Shown: in pieces, positions 7,961 to 16,905 of the stretch | Numbering within the stretch: position 1 is the first letter of the stretch | Layout of the letters: every line of letters starts with the position of its first letter | Source: DATATJ01 sp963789075 | GTDB lineage: Bacteria > Acidobacteriota > Vicinamibacteria > Vicinamibacterales > CAVVIG01 | DNA length: 64,000 bases | NCBI GenBank assembly: GCA_963789075.1 | Contig: CAWBJQ010000003.1 | Location: 744,001-808,000 of the forward strand | Reading direction: 5' to 3' | The notes under the pieces: generated by a model | What the model saw: the letters and a program-made list of their open reading frames with translations, nothing else | What the model was told of the DNA's origin: nothing | The model's database searches: none | Translations under genes and position numbers: made by a program

Positions 7961-9254
7961 GGGCGGACGGGTGGTCGATCCGGTGAACGGCCGCGATGGC
8001 GTGTTCGACGTGTGGATCGACGGCGATCGCATTGCGCGGGTCGGACGCGATCTGCGTGTGGACGAAGAGACGCGCATCGTCGACATGCCGAGCGGAGTCG
8101 TCATCTGTCCCGGCCTCATCGACATGCACGTGCACCTGCGGGAGCCGGGACAGGAGCACAAGGAGACGGTCGCGACCGGTACCGCCGCCGCCGTCGCCGG
8201 CGGATTCACCGCGGTCGCCTGTATGCCCAATACGAGCCCGGTCATCGACAACGCGGGCGTCGTGGCCTATGTGCTCAAGAAAGCCGCCGAGGCGAACCTC
8301 GCGCGTGTCTACCCGATCGGCGCCGTCTCACGCGGACAAGAGGGCGAACAGCTCGCCGACATCGCGGAGATGAAGCAGGCCGGCTGCGTGGCGCTGACCG
8401 ACGATGGGCATCCGGTGTCGACGGCGATCCTGATGCGGCGCGCACTCGAGTACGCCGGCATGTTCAACATGCCGGTCATCGAGCACTGCGAAGAGCAGTC
8501 GCTCAAGGCGGACGGCGTCGCGCACGAAGGGTTCCACGCGTCGTCGCTCGGGCTGCGGGGCATTCCCGGCGAAGCGGAGTCGATCATGGCGCTGCGCGAC
8601 ATCTCGCTCGCCGAACTGACCGGCGGCGTCGTCCACGTCGCACACATGAGCGCGCGGCAGACGCTGGACGCGGTCCGGTACGGCAAATCGCGCGGCGTAC
8701 GGGTCACCTGCGAGGTGACGCCGCATCACTTCGTGCTCACCGACGAGATGCTCGGCGCGCCGATCCCGTACGACACCAACGTCAAGATGAATCCGCCGCT
8801 CCGGCAGACCGAAGATCGCGACGCGATGCTGCAGGGGCTGGCCGACGGCAGCGTCGACGCGATCGCCACCGACCACGCACCGCATCACGCCGACGAAAAG
8901 CACGTCGAGTTCGATCGCGCGCCGTTCGGCATCACGGGCCTCGAGACGGCTGTCTCGCTCTGTTTCGATCGCCTCGTGCACGCAGGCGTCGTGTCGCTGC
9001 CGCGGCTGATCGAGCTGCTGTCGGTGAACCCGGCGCGGATCCTGCGTGTGCCGGGCGGCTCGCTGTCGGACGGCGCGCCGGCCGACGTCACGATCCTTGC
9101 GCCCGACCTGTCGGTCACGGTCGCCGCGGCGCGCATGCGATCGAAGTCGAAGAACATGCCGTTCGAGGGATGGACCCTGCGCGGCGGTGTGGCGGCCACA
9201 ATCGTCGGCGGGCGAGTGGTGTATGCGAACGAGGGGATGCCGATTCCCTGGTGA
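7944..9254 (+). CDS. pyrC: Dihydroorotase
   Basis: A 436-residue amidohydrolase of the class I dihydroorotase type, cyclising carbamoyl aspartate to dihydroorotate. The zinc-binding His62-x-His64 is in IDMHVHLREPGQ. Further metal or catalytic residues appear in CMPNTSPV, VIEHCEE, HVAHMS and ATDHAPHH. Because all metal ligands are present it should be active, not a structural pseudo-dihydroorotase. It overlaps pyrB by 17 bases and is followed by a 75-base inverted repeat and then a phosphoribosyltransferase gene. Confidence 0.95.
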   Translation: MKRLLRGGRVVDPVNGRDGVFDVWIDGDRIARVGRDLRVDEETRIVDMPSGVVICPGLIDMHVHLREPGQEHKETVATGTAAAVAGGFTAVACMPNTSPVIDNAGVVAYVLKKAAEANLARVYPIGAVSRGQEGEQLADIAEMKQAGCVALTDDGHPVSTAILMRRALEYAGMFNMPVIEHCEEQSLKADGVAHEGFHASSLGLRGIPGEAESIMALRDISLAELTGGVVHVAHMSARQTLDAVRYGKSRGVRVTCEVTPHHFVLTDEMLGAPIPYDTNVKMNPPLRQTEDRDAMLQGLADGSVDAIATDHAPHHADEKHVEFDRAPFGITGLETAVSLCFDRLVHAGVVSLPRLIELLSVNPARILRVPGGSLSDGAPADVTILAPDLSVTVAAARMRSKSKNMPFEGWTLRGGVAATIVGGRVVYANEGMPIPW

Positions 9255-9256
9255 AT

Positions 9257-9335
9257 GAACCACGAAGTTCACGAAGGCACGAAGACGTTTCGTACGCAAC
9301 TCCTTCGTGTCTTCGTGCCCTTCGTGGTTGAGAAT
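9257..9335. repeat. ACCACGAAG/CTTCGTGGT inverted repeat downstream of pyrC
   Basis: ACCACGAAGTTCACGAAGGC on the left faces GTCTTCGTGCCCTTCGTGGT on the right, forming a long imperfect hairpin built from CACGAAG words. It may end or attenuate pyrC transcription before the next gene. It belongs to the same family as the copy at 5383. Confidence 0.8.
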
Positions 9336-9346
9336 TTGGGAGGCGC

Positions 9347-9967
9347 ATGGACAAACGCGCGGACATCCGAGAGAAGGCCCTGAAGGATCTGCGGCAGTCC
9401 GAGATCCTGATGATCGACGGCCACTTCGACTACGGGAACGGGTACCACGGCAAGGTGTACGTCAACCCGCATCAGCTGTTCCGGCACCCCTCGACAATCT
9501 GGCGCTTCGCGCAGGATCTGATCGATCTGCTGCCGGGCGAGCTGGTCCAGCAGACCGAGGTCGTCGCCGGACCGGTCACCGGCGGCGCCCTGCTTGCGCA
9601 TACGATCGCCGGCCTCCTCGACAGCCGCCGCAGCCTCACGCATCCGCCATGCGTCTTCGCGCCGTTCAACTACGATCCCGCCGGCGGCTTCGCGTTGCGG
9701 CCGTTTTATCGCCGCGAGATCGCCGGCCGACGCGTGCTGCTCGCCGATGATGTGCGGAACACGGGGGAGACGTTCGCGAAATGCGCCGCGCTCGTCAGGG
9801 AGGCTGGCGGGACGATCGTGGCGACGATGGAGATCTACGACCGGTGCGAAGCGACGGTCGATCTGGGCGTGCCGAACATCGCGCTGGCGGAGCTCAGAGC
9901 GCCGGAGAACTTCGCGGCCGGCGAATGCCCACTGTGCCGGATGGGCGTGCCGATCACGAAATTCTGA
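9347..9967 (+). CDS. Orotate phosphoribosyltransferase-like protein
   Basis: A 206-residue type-I phosphoribosyltransferase. The PRPP motif RRVLLADDVRNTGET is at about residues 124-138 and a GGA(L) loop in GPVTGGALL near 67-75. The C-terminal CPLCRMGVPI resembles the CPLCAQGVPV end of the canonical PyrE-like protein encoded at 22168. The N-terminal half (IDGHFDYGNGYHGKVYVNP) corresponds to the orotate-binding start of OPRT but is divergent. It lies in the pyrimidine operon, so it may be an orotate phosphoribosyltransferase. With a second, more typical copy in the window, a related purine- or pyrimidine-base salvage role is equally possible. Confidence 0.7.
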   Translation: MDKRADIREKALKDLRQSEILMIDGHFDYGNGYHGKVYVNPHQLFRHPSTIWRFAQDLIDLLPGELVQQTEVVAGPVTGGALLAHTIAGLLDSRRSLTHPPCVFAPFNYDPAGGFALRPFYRREIAGRRVLLADDVRNTGETFAKCAALVREAGGTIVATMEIYDRCEATVDLGVPNIALAELRAPENFAAGECPLCRMGVPITKF

Positions 9968-10215
9968 AGCCGGCGTCCCCTTCTATCGCTCCTTCGAAGT
10001 GCGCTTCTGCGCGCGCACTGCGGCGTGCCCGCTGTCGCCACGTCGCAGGCGTCTAACGCCTCAAACACAGAGGCGCCGTCAAGCAGTTTCCGCGTCTTCT
10101 GCACAGATCTGACGAGCCTCTGCTCCGGTCGCCGGCGCAGCGCGGTTCGTCAGTGCGATGATGAGGTAAGGTGTTGAGCGCCGAGACGTGTCAGTTGAGG
10201 AGTTGATAGTTCCCA
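9968..10215. other. Intergenic stretch before the accessory island
   Basis: I see no convincing gene, RNA or terminator here. GC content falls towards the right end, where the accessory island begins. Confidence 0.5.
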
Positions 10216-10335
10216 ATGGCCTTAATCGCCGATCCTATCCTCAATTCTCCCTTCCGCGAGCCCACCGACCCGTGGGATGGCCAGCGGATCATCTGTGCCA
10301 CCGTGGCGAAAGCGATAGGGATGCAGGAGGTGTGA
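10216..10335 (+). pseudogene. Possible N-terminal remnant of a restriction/helicase gene
   Basis: A 39-codon frame beginning MALIADPILNSPFREPT. The words DPILNSPFxEPT are, from memory, how proteins of the large DEAD/DEAH-type restriction endonuclease group (BPTD_3080-like) begin. After about 20 residues the similarity ends and a stop follows. This suggests a truncated relic of a restriction gene. It lies just upstream of the TcmP/DUF5131 pair, which has the same atypical base composition. The match is short, and coincidence cannot be excluded. Confidence 0.35.
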
Positions 10336-10369
10336 CCTCGTTTGTCACGGCGGGCGAGTACATAGGAGC

Positions 10370-11209
10370 ATGAGCAAGAAGGCTCTTCGGCTGGATGAGA
10401 TCGGCTACTGGTCGGAACTGAAGCTGGAAATCATTAAGAAGTACGCGTTTGCGTACTCGACGATCCTAGCCAGGCAGAACTTCGTCAAGGGATGCATCTA
10501 CATTGACGCATTTGCCGGCGCTGGAACGCACCGGTCGAAAGCTACGGGGCAAAATGTCGCGGGCAGCCCAGTAAATGCGCTCGCCATTCAGCCGCCATTC
10601 TCTGAGCTGCATTTCATCGATATGGATGGCACGCGGACAGCCGAACTTAGGCGCATCGCTGCGGACGACGTCCGTGTGACTGTCCACGACGGAGACTGCA
10701 ATGACGTGCTGTTGCAGAGCGTGTTTCCTCGATGCCGGTACAAGGACTATCGCCGCGCGCTCTGCCTCCTCGATCCGTACAAGTTAAACGTGAATTGGGA
10801 AGTGCTCAAAACCGCAGGTGAAATGCAGAGCGTCGAGGTCTTTTACAACTTCATGATCATGGACGCTAATATGAACGTCTTCATGAAGGACCCAAGCAAA
10901 GTGATGCCCGAACAAGCCGCTCGGATGGATGCTGTGTGGGGCGACGCCTCATGGCGGTCGGCGGCCTACAGAAAGGAGCCCGGCCTCTTTGGCGAAATGG
11001 AAGAGAAGGAGACGAACGAAGTCATCGCAGAGGCGTTCCGGACTCGCCTTCGGGATGTTGCTGGTTTCGCGTTCGTGCCGCCGCCGATCCCGATGCGCAA
11101 CGACAATGGTGCGGTCATTTACTACTTGTATTTTGCGTCTCCCAACGAGACCGGCGCGAATATCGTCCGGCAGATTTTCGACAGGTACCGAACGAGAGGA
11201 GCACACTGA
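10370..11209 (+). CDS. tcmP: Three-Cys-motif partner protein TcmP-like
   Basis: A 279-residue protein matching the TcmP family as I remember it. Visible are YIDAFAGAGTH (about residues 44-54), GSPVNALAIQPPFSELHFIDMD (65-87), VHDGDCNDVL, and LCLLDPY near residue 134. The FAGAG and DPY elements resemble the SAM-binding and catalytic motifs of class I methyltransferases, so a methyltransferase-like function is plausible but unproven. TcmP proteins are known as neighbours of Gp37/Gp68 proteins with a three-Cys motif, and exactly such a gene follows with a one-base overlap (TGATG). Base composition is lower in GC than in flanking genes, which suggests horizontal acquisition. Confidence 0.8.
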   Translation: MSKKALRLDEIGYWSELKLEIIKKYAFAYSTILARQNFVKGCIYIDAFAGAGTHRSKATGQNVAGSPVNALAIQPPFSELHFIDMDGTRTAELRRIAADDVRVTVHDGDCNDVLLQSVFPRCRYKDYRRALCLLDPYKLNVNWEVLKTAGEMQSVEVFYNFMIMDANMNVFMKDPSKVMPEQAARMDAVWGDASWRSAAYRKEPGLFGEMEEKETNEVIAEAFRTRLRDVAGFAFVPPPIPMRNDNGAVIYYLYFASPNETGANIVRQIFDRYRTRGAH

Positions 11210-11961
11210 TGGCGACCAATTCCCATATCGAGTGGACGGAAGCCACGTGGAATCCTGTGACGGGCTGCGACAAAGTGAGTCCGGGATGCGCGCACTGCTA
11301 CGCGGAGCGCATGGCGAAGCGGCTCAAAGCGATGGGGCAGAGTAACTACACTCGTGGCTTCGAGCTCACGCTCCAGCCGCAGATGCTCGAATTGCCGCTG
11401 CGCTGGAAGCGCTCCAGGCGGATTTTCGTGAACTCGATGAGCGACATGTTTCACACGGAGGTGCCGCTGGAGTTCATACAGCGCGCGTTCCACGTCATGG
11501 CCCGCGCCAACTGGCACCAGTTCCAAGTGCTCACGAAGCGATCAGAGCGACTCTTCAGCCTTGATGCCGAATTGAACTGGCGGCCGCATATCTGGATGGG
11601 TGTCAGCGTCGAAAACGCCAGGTTCCTGCACCGGATCGATCACCTACGCGCGACACGAGCACACGTCAAGTTCTTGTCTCTCGAGCCGCTTCTGGGACCC
11701 TTGCCCAACCTGGATTTGCGGAACATCGACTGGGTGATTGTCGGCGGAGAGTCCGGCCCACGCGCCCGGCCGATGAATCCCGCGTGGGTCAGCGATATTC
11801 GGAATCAGTGCCAGGACGCGAACGTGGCGTTCTTTTTCAAGCAGTGGGGCGGAGTATTCAAAAGCAAAACCGGACGTGAGCTGGAAGGTCGAACCTGGAA
11901 CCAGATGCCCGACGACTCACGCACGATCTGGCCGCTTCACCCGGTCGAGCAGCGAATCTGA
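11209..11961 (+). CDS. Phage Gp37/Gp68-family (DUF5131) three-Cys-motif protein
   Basis: A 250-residue protein opening with SHIEWTEATWNPVTGCDKVS. Cys20, Cys27 and Cys30 form a Cx6Cx2C cluster that resembles an iron-sulfur or radical-SAM-type ligand set. Later conserved blocks are NSMSDMFHTEVPLEF, FQVLTKRSER, WMGVSVEN, FLSLEPLLGP and WVIVGGESGPRARPM. These are characteristic of the DUF5131 family found in phages and mobile islands; the reaction is not known. It begins one base inside the tcmP stop codon, so the two are made together. GC content is lower than in the surrounding housekeeping genes. Confidence 0.85.
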   Translation: MATNSHIEWTEATWNPVTGCDKVSPGCAHCYAERMAKRLKAMGQSNYTRGFELTLQPQMLELPLRWKRSRRIFVNSMSDMFHTEVPLEFIQRAFHVMARANWHQFQVLTKRSERLFSLDAELNWRPHIWMGVSVENARFLHRIDHLRATRAHVKFLSLEPLLGPLPNLDLRNIDWVIVGGESGPRARPMNPAWVSDIRNQCQDANVAFFFKQWGGVFKSKTGRELEGRTWNQMPDDSRTIWPLHPVEQRI

Positions 11962-11962
11962 C

Positions 11963-12250
11963 ATGGCCAAGAGACCCAAACAGCCGACGGAGATCACCTC
12001 CAAGGTCTTCGACGTCGTCTGACGTTGTATTGACTTCAAATGGAGTTCCGTGGTTCGTCTGACCTCGTTCGAGGCGGAGCGCAGTCAGCGGCCGGCTCTT
12101 CGCTACTGGTTCTCGCGCCCGCCCGAGGAACGCGTCGCGGCGGGCGAGTTTCTCCGGAGACAGTTCCATGGACCGGGCGCCCGACTTCGACGAGTTCACC
12201 GGCCGGTCTTGAGAGTTGAGCGTTGTGTCAGCGCGGCCGAGCGAGTCTGA
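11963..12250 (+). pseudogene. Degenerate small gene, possible antitoxin-like relic
   Basis: A frame starts ATG at 11963 with MAKRPKQPTEITSKVFD, hits TGA at 12020, and continues in the same frame from 12023 as LTSFEAERSQ...WFSRPPEERVAAGEFLRRQFHG. Small proteins that start with a Lys/Pro-rich stretch and carry a W-x-S-R-(T/P)P-EER-x5-E-x-LRR block are often encoded beside nucleotidyltransferase-type toxins. The internal stop and missing partner gene indicate decay. The first codon lies one base beyond the DUF5131 stop, so it was probably once the third gene of that operon. The family link is from memory and weak. Confidence 0.4.
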
Positions 12251-14764
12251 GATGCCCGATGGCGCCGCGATCGACATCGGTGCGTTCCATCCGCATTTTG
12301 CGGAGGCGCACGGCGCGCCAGTCCGGCAGAAAATCTGCGTAGTGCGGCGACAGAAAGTGGCCTGACTCCCCGACGTCCACGAGGAAGCGGCTGTCGTTGG
12401 CCGGCGACAGATCGATGATCTCGCGGTAGCCGGGCACCGATCGTTGTTCGAACGGCTGATCGGTCGAGACCGCCCCGACGTCGACCGTGCTCCAGTCTCC
12501 GCCGTTCGGCACCGACCGGCTGAGCAGCGGCCTCAGCGCGGCAATCGAGTCGAGCCCCTGGTGCGGGAAGACCGCGCGATGCGCGTCGTCCCAACGCCAA
12601 TGGGTGATATCGCCGCCGAGCCGATCGCCCAGCTGCGACACGGCCTGATGCAAGGCCGTCGTGACCGCGTCATCACACGTCTCTCTCTGCGGCGTCCGCA
12701 CATCGTCGCACCACGTCGCGTCGTTGGAGTTGAGCGTGTTCGCGACGAACCGCGCGACGAACGAAAATCGCCCCTGATACCGGTCCATGAGCAGCGGCCC
12801 GAGCTCGTCGCCCGCCAGCGTTGGCGCCAGGCGCAGAAACCATGCTTCGAAAATCGCTGGCGCGCTGAGATCGCCTCGCGCATCGAAATTCCACGACCGA
12901 AGCACGTCGAGTGCCTGGCGGTCGCGCGCGTCGTCCGGGCGGGCGTGCGCGAGCAGCAGCGGCAGCAGCGCCTGCGCGTGAAGCGACAGAGTGTCGCGCT
13001 GGATTGCGGCGAAGTCGTCTGCGTTGAGCCGGTGTTCACCGACTCCGGATCGCAGGAGATCCGTGATGCGCTGCGCGCGGTACGGCTCGGTCCACTCGAG
13101 CCCGAGCGTGTACGGATAAGACGCGGGCGCTGGCCGATTGTTGGCGGTGACGATGAAGTGTTCGGGCGGATCGAGGACGTGCGGCAGCGCGTCGAACGGC
13201 ACCCATCCGGTCCACTCGGCGTCGCCGGTCCAGCCGTCGGCCGGCCGCGCGCCGTCGCCGTGCGCGCGGATCGGGATCCGGCCGGGCGCGTAGTACCCGA
13301 TGTGGCCGTCCACGTCGGCGTAGACGAAATTCTGCGACGGCACGACGAAGCTGCGCAGCGCGTCGGTGAACTCCGACCAGTTCTTCGCCTGATTCATCGA
13401 CAGGAACGCGGGAAGCGTGCTGTCGTCGGGATCGAGCGCGGTCCAGCGGAACGCCAGCGGTTCGACGCCGGGTGCGCGGCGCGATGCGGGCAGGTCGGCG
13501 TTCATGGCGTTGATCGCGTCGGAGATCAGCGGACCGTGCCGGGTGACGCGCACGTTCACCTGCACGGGCGCGGCGCCCTTCACGTCGATCGTCTCGGCGA
13601 TAATCTGCAGCGGTTCCTGCACGCCGCGGAATTCGGCGAAGCGCCCCGTGGGATCGATGTGCTCGCGATAAAGATCTTGCACATCGGCCGCGACGTTGGT
13701 GGCGCCCCAGGAGATGAACCGGTTGCGGCCGAGCGCAACCGCCGGAGCACCGGGCATCGTTGCGCCGACGACGTCGAAATCAGGCGCCGACATGTGCGCG
13801 AGATACCAGGTTGACGGCAGATGCGTGCTGAGGTGCGGATCGTTCGCAAGCATCGGTTTGCCGCTGGCGGTCAGCGAGCCGTCCACGACCCAGTTGTTGG
13901 ATCCGAGCGCTTCGGTCGTCGCGTTGCCGAGCAGGAAGTCGCGCACGGCGGGCTCGCCGCGCGACAGGGCGATAGCGAACAAGGGCAGGTAGGGCGGGTG
14001 GGCGGGTTGGGCTGGTAGGAGGAGCTTTCCCGGTCCGCCTCGCCGGTCCCATCTGCCTCACCGGCCTTACCCGGCCCACCTGCCCCATCTGAGATGATGC
14101 TGAGTCCGTCGTGCGCGTACGGCGGCATCAGTTGCGCCATTCGCTCGGCGCCGACGACGTCCGCGAGGTCGTGCCGTAACAGCTCGAACGTGTAGTTCGC
14201 GCTGAGGTCCCACGCCATCATTTTCACCCAGACGAGCACGTCGACACCGGTCCATGGCTCCGGTTCGAACCGCAGCAGCGAGAATTCCGGAGGCAGCGCC
14301 GTGCCGTGGTGCGTGCTGGTGAACGCGTTGACGCCGGCCACGTACGCATTCACCTGCGTTTTCGCCCAGTCCGGCATCGTGGTCCACGCCTGCCGCGCCG
14401 CGCGCCCGAAACCGACCGTGCGCAGGAAGCGATCCTGCGGCACAGTGGCCGCGCCAAAGATTTCGGACAGGCGCCCGTGGCCGATGCGCCGCTGAAACTC
14501 CATCTGCCAGAGGCGATCCTGCGCGTGCACGTACCCGAGGCCGAACAGCGCATCGAGCTTTGTCGCCGCAAAGATGTGGGGAATGGCGTCGGCGTCGCGG
14601 ATGATGTCGATCGGCGCCGCAAGGCCGGCGATCGCGATCGTTCCGTTGACGACCGGCAACGATCGGCGGGCCGCCAGGTAAGCGGCCGCTGCGAAACACG
14701 CGACGACGAGCACGATCGCCGCGACGGCTTTGAGCATCAAGCGCATGGTTTGAATCATACTCAA
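12228..14764 (-). CDS. Penicillin acylase / peptidase S45 family hydrolase (frameshifted)
   Basis: An N-terminal-nucleophile amidohydrolase. The first part (14764 down to about 14095) has a membrane or signal segment, then GTIAIAGLAAPIDIIRDADAIPHI and GYVHAQDRLWQMEFQRR, the hallmark of the alpha chain. The second part (from about 13982) contains ALGSNNWVVDG, in which the Ser after Gly would become the N-terminal nucleophile after self-cleavage, then NDPHLSTHLPSTWY. The two parts are in different frames, shifting within a low-complexity stretch at 13983-14095 that falls at the chain junction. If the shift is a sequence error, the product is a periplasmic acylase of roughly 840 residues. Substrates of this family include N-acyl homoserine lactones and penicillins. 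Confidence 0.8.
13983..14095. repeat. Low-complexity tandem words inside the acylase gene
   Basis: Runs such as GGGCGGGTGGGCGGGTTGGGC on one side and CCTCGCCGGTCCCATCTGCC / CCTCACCGGCCTTACCC on the other form imperfect direct repeats. The reading frame of the acylase changes within this stretch, so it may be an inserted repeat or a poorly resolved region. Confidence 0.55.
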
Positions 14765-14811
14765 GGCTCAACTCGCAGGGCTCAGGGGTCAGGGCTCAGG
14801 ACTCAGGGCGA
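14761..14811. repeat. GGCTCAGGG word repeat
   Basis: Four to five copies of a GGCTCA(GGG)/GGTCAGGG/GACTCAGGG word in tandem, between two divergent genes. Similar short word repeats mark many gene borders in this window. Confidence 0.6.
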
Positions 14812-14858
14812 CGATTGTCGAGAGTTGGCTGTGGGAGCGGCCGCGTGAGAGTGGAGAC

Positions 14859-15753
14859 TTGAAACTCGAGACGTTGAAACCGACGCTTGATGCTCTGTAT
14901 GCGAGCTTCAACTATCCCGATTCGGCGACCGATCCGATCCAGATCGTCCGCCGGTTCGACCGGGCGGACGATCGCGAGGTGGTTGGCTTTTGCGCCGGCG
15001 CGCTGGCATTCGGGCGCGTGGCGAGCGTCCTGCAGTCGATCGAGCGCGCTGCTCGACATCATGGGCGGCCGTCCCGCCGATTACGTCCGGCGATTCGATC
15101 CACGGCGCGACGGTCCGGCCTTCGCCGATTTCGTGCACCGCTGGACGCGGAACCGCGATCTGGTCGCGCTCGTGTGGCTACTCCGGCAGATGATCGATCG
15201 CTGCGGATCGATCGAAGGCTTCTTCCTCGACGGGTACGACGCGTCGGCCGTCGATATCGAGTCGGCGCTCGACAGCTTTTCGACGCGCGCGCTCGCGCTC
15301 GACCTGACCGCAGCGTACGGACGCGTGCCTCCGCGCCCGGGCGTCTGCTACTTCTTTCCGCGTCCCTCGGCGGGCAGCGGCTGCAAGCGGCTGAATCTGT
15401 TCATGCGCTGGATGGTGCGGCGAGACGCGTTGGACCTCGGCGTCTGGAGCCGCGTGCCGCCGTCGCAGCTCATCGTGCCGCTCGACACGCACGTGATTCG
15501 CGTCGGCCGATGCCTGCACCTCACGAGCTACACGAGCCCCGGCTGGCGCATGGCCCGCGACATCACCGCGTCGCTGCGTCTGCTCGATCCGGCGGATCCG
15601 GTGAAGTACGATTTCGCGCTCTGCCATCTCGGGATGATGAACGCGTGCGGTTTCATGCGCGCCCAAGGGGACTCGCAGTGTCCGTTACGTGGGGCGTGCC
15701 GGCCACGCGTGCGTACACCGCGGCGGTCTCGTCGACCATCCGCTCGACGGTGA
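14859..15753 (+). CDS. TIGR02757 (DUF2400) family protein (frameshifted)
   Basis: A protein of roughly 290 residues. The start MKLETLKPTLDALYASFN and the blocks DPIQIVRRFDRADDREVVG, FADFVHRW, YGRVPPRPG, CKRLNLFMRWMVRR and VPLDTHVIRVGRCLHLT are typical of the family. FDPRR and the late DSQCPLRGACRP with two cysteines are also seen. Function is unknown, although the fold has been likened to helix-hairpin-helix DNA glycosylases. The frame moves by one extra base near 15047 (ERxLLDIM). The 3' end overlaps the convergent glycosyltransferase gene by about 100 bases; the exact stop is uncertain. Confidence 0.75.
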
Positions 15754-16796
15754 ACCGCGCGCTCACGCGGGCATATCCCGCGTCGCCCATGCGCCGCCGG
15801 CCGGGCTCGTCGCGCAAGAGCGACACGATCGCGCGCGCCATCGCCGCGTGATCGCGCGGAGCCACGAGCAGGCCGTGTACGCCGTCCTCGATGATCTCCG
15901 GAATGCCGCCGGCGCGTGTCGCCACGATCGGGCGGGCGCATGCCATCGCGTCCAGCAGCGACGTGCCGAGACCTTCGGTCACCGAGCTCATCGCGAACAG
16001 ATCGAACCCCTTGATGCAGCCGATCACGTCGGTGCGAAAACCGGGCAGCAGTACGTGCTTCTCGAGATGGTAGTCGCGCACCTGACGCTCGAGCGGCTCG
16101 CGCAGCTCGCCTTCGCCGAGAATCACGAATCGCACGTCGGGCAGGTCGCGGACGACGAGATGCGCAGCCTCGATCGAGATGGCGCTGACCTTTGTGCGGC
16201 ACGAGCGCAGCCACGTTGCCGACGACTGGCGCGCCGTGCGGCAGCCAGAATGCTTCGTGCACGTTCACTGGGGCGGCCGCCTGCACGTGCCCCAGATCGA
16301 TGCCTTCGTGCACGGTCGTCGTCCGCTCCGGCGGCACGCCGTCCGCCACGAGCATCTGTCGGATCGCCTCGGACGCCGCGATGAAGCAGTCCACCTGCCG
16401 GTACTTCCACCGCGAGAACGAGTTGCCTTTCAAATGAAAATCGACGCGACGCGACGCGACGAGCGGCGGCGCCGGCGCGCTGCTCGTCGATCCCGCGCCA
16501 AGCGACAACGCGAGCGAGGCCATCGCCACCCCGTGCGGGTCGTGCGCGTGAATGACGTCCGGCCGCAGCCGCTTGATCACCCGCGACAGCCGCCATGCGG
16601 CCGTCAGATCCATTTCCGTGCGCGGCGCGAGCGGGATCAGCTCGAGCCCCTCGCCAGCGCGGCGCCGCAGCTCGCCGCCCGGATGCGCGACGAGCGCCGC
16701 CCGCTGGCCGATCGCGCGCAGACCGTTCACCGTGATCAGAACCTGGTTCTGTCCGCCGCGCCAGGTGCGGGCCGTATCGATGTGCAGGGAAAACAT
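15653..16796 (-). CDS. Glycosyltransferase family 4 (frameshifted)
   Basis: A GT-B fold glycosyltransferase of about 380 residues. The N-terminal domain starts MFSLHIDTARTWRGGQNQV, the donor-lobe opening common in GT4, with RPDVIHAHDPHGV and PLVASRRVDFHL. The C-terminal Rossmann lobe has FVILGEGELREPLER, LPGFRTDV and SSVTEGLGTSLLDAMACARPIVATRAGG, the nucleotide-sugar site with its conserved EGLGTSLLDAMA. One extra base near 16175 separates the halves; removing it gives HLIEAAHLVVRDLP, as expected. It probably acts in lipopolysaccharide or exopolysaccharide assembly together with the GT2 gene upstream. Confidence 0.82.
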
Positions 16797-16811
16797 GCGT
16801 CAGCGACCCTT

Positions 16812-16905
16812 TATCACGAAGCCACGGAGCACACGAAGAACGCAGAGCTCACGTTTCCAAAGAGCTCTTCGTGCCCTTCGTGCTCTTCGTGTCTCCGTGA
16901 TGAGC
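16812..16905. repeat. CACGAAG-family inverted repeat at a gene end
   Basis: CACGAAGCCACGGAGCACACG faces GTGCCCTTCGTGCTCTTCGTG and TCTCCGTG. The right half overlaps the 3' end of the GT2 gene, so that gene's last residues and stop codon are translated repeat. Confidence 0.75.

Noticed and set aside
10188..10373. A 61-codon plus-strand frame before tcmP
   Set aside because: It is out of frame with the DPILNSPFREPT relic and shows no motif; the relic frame is better supported.
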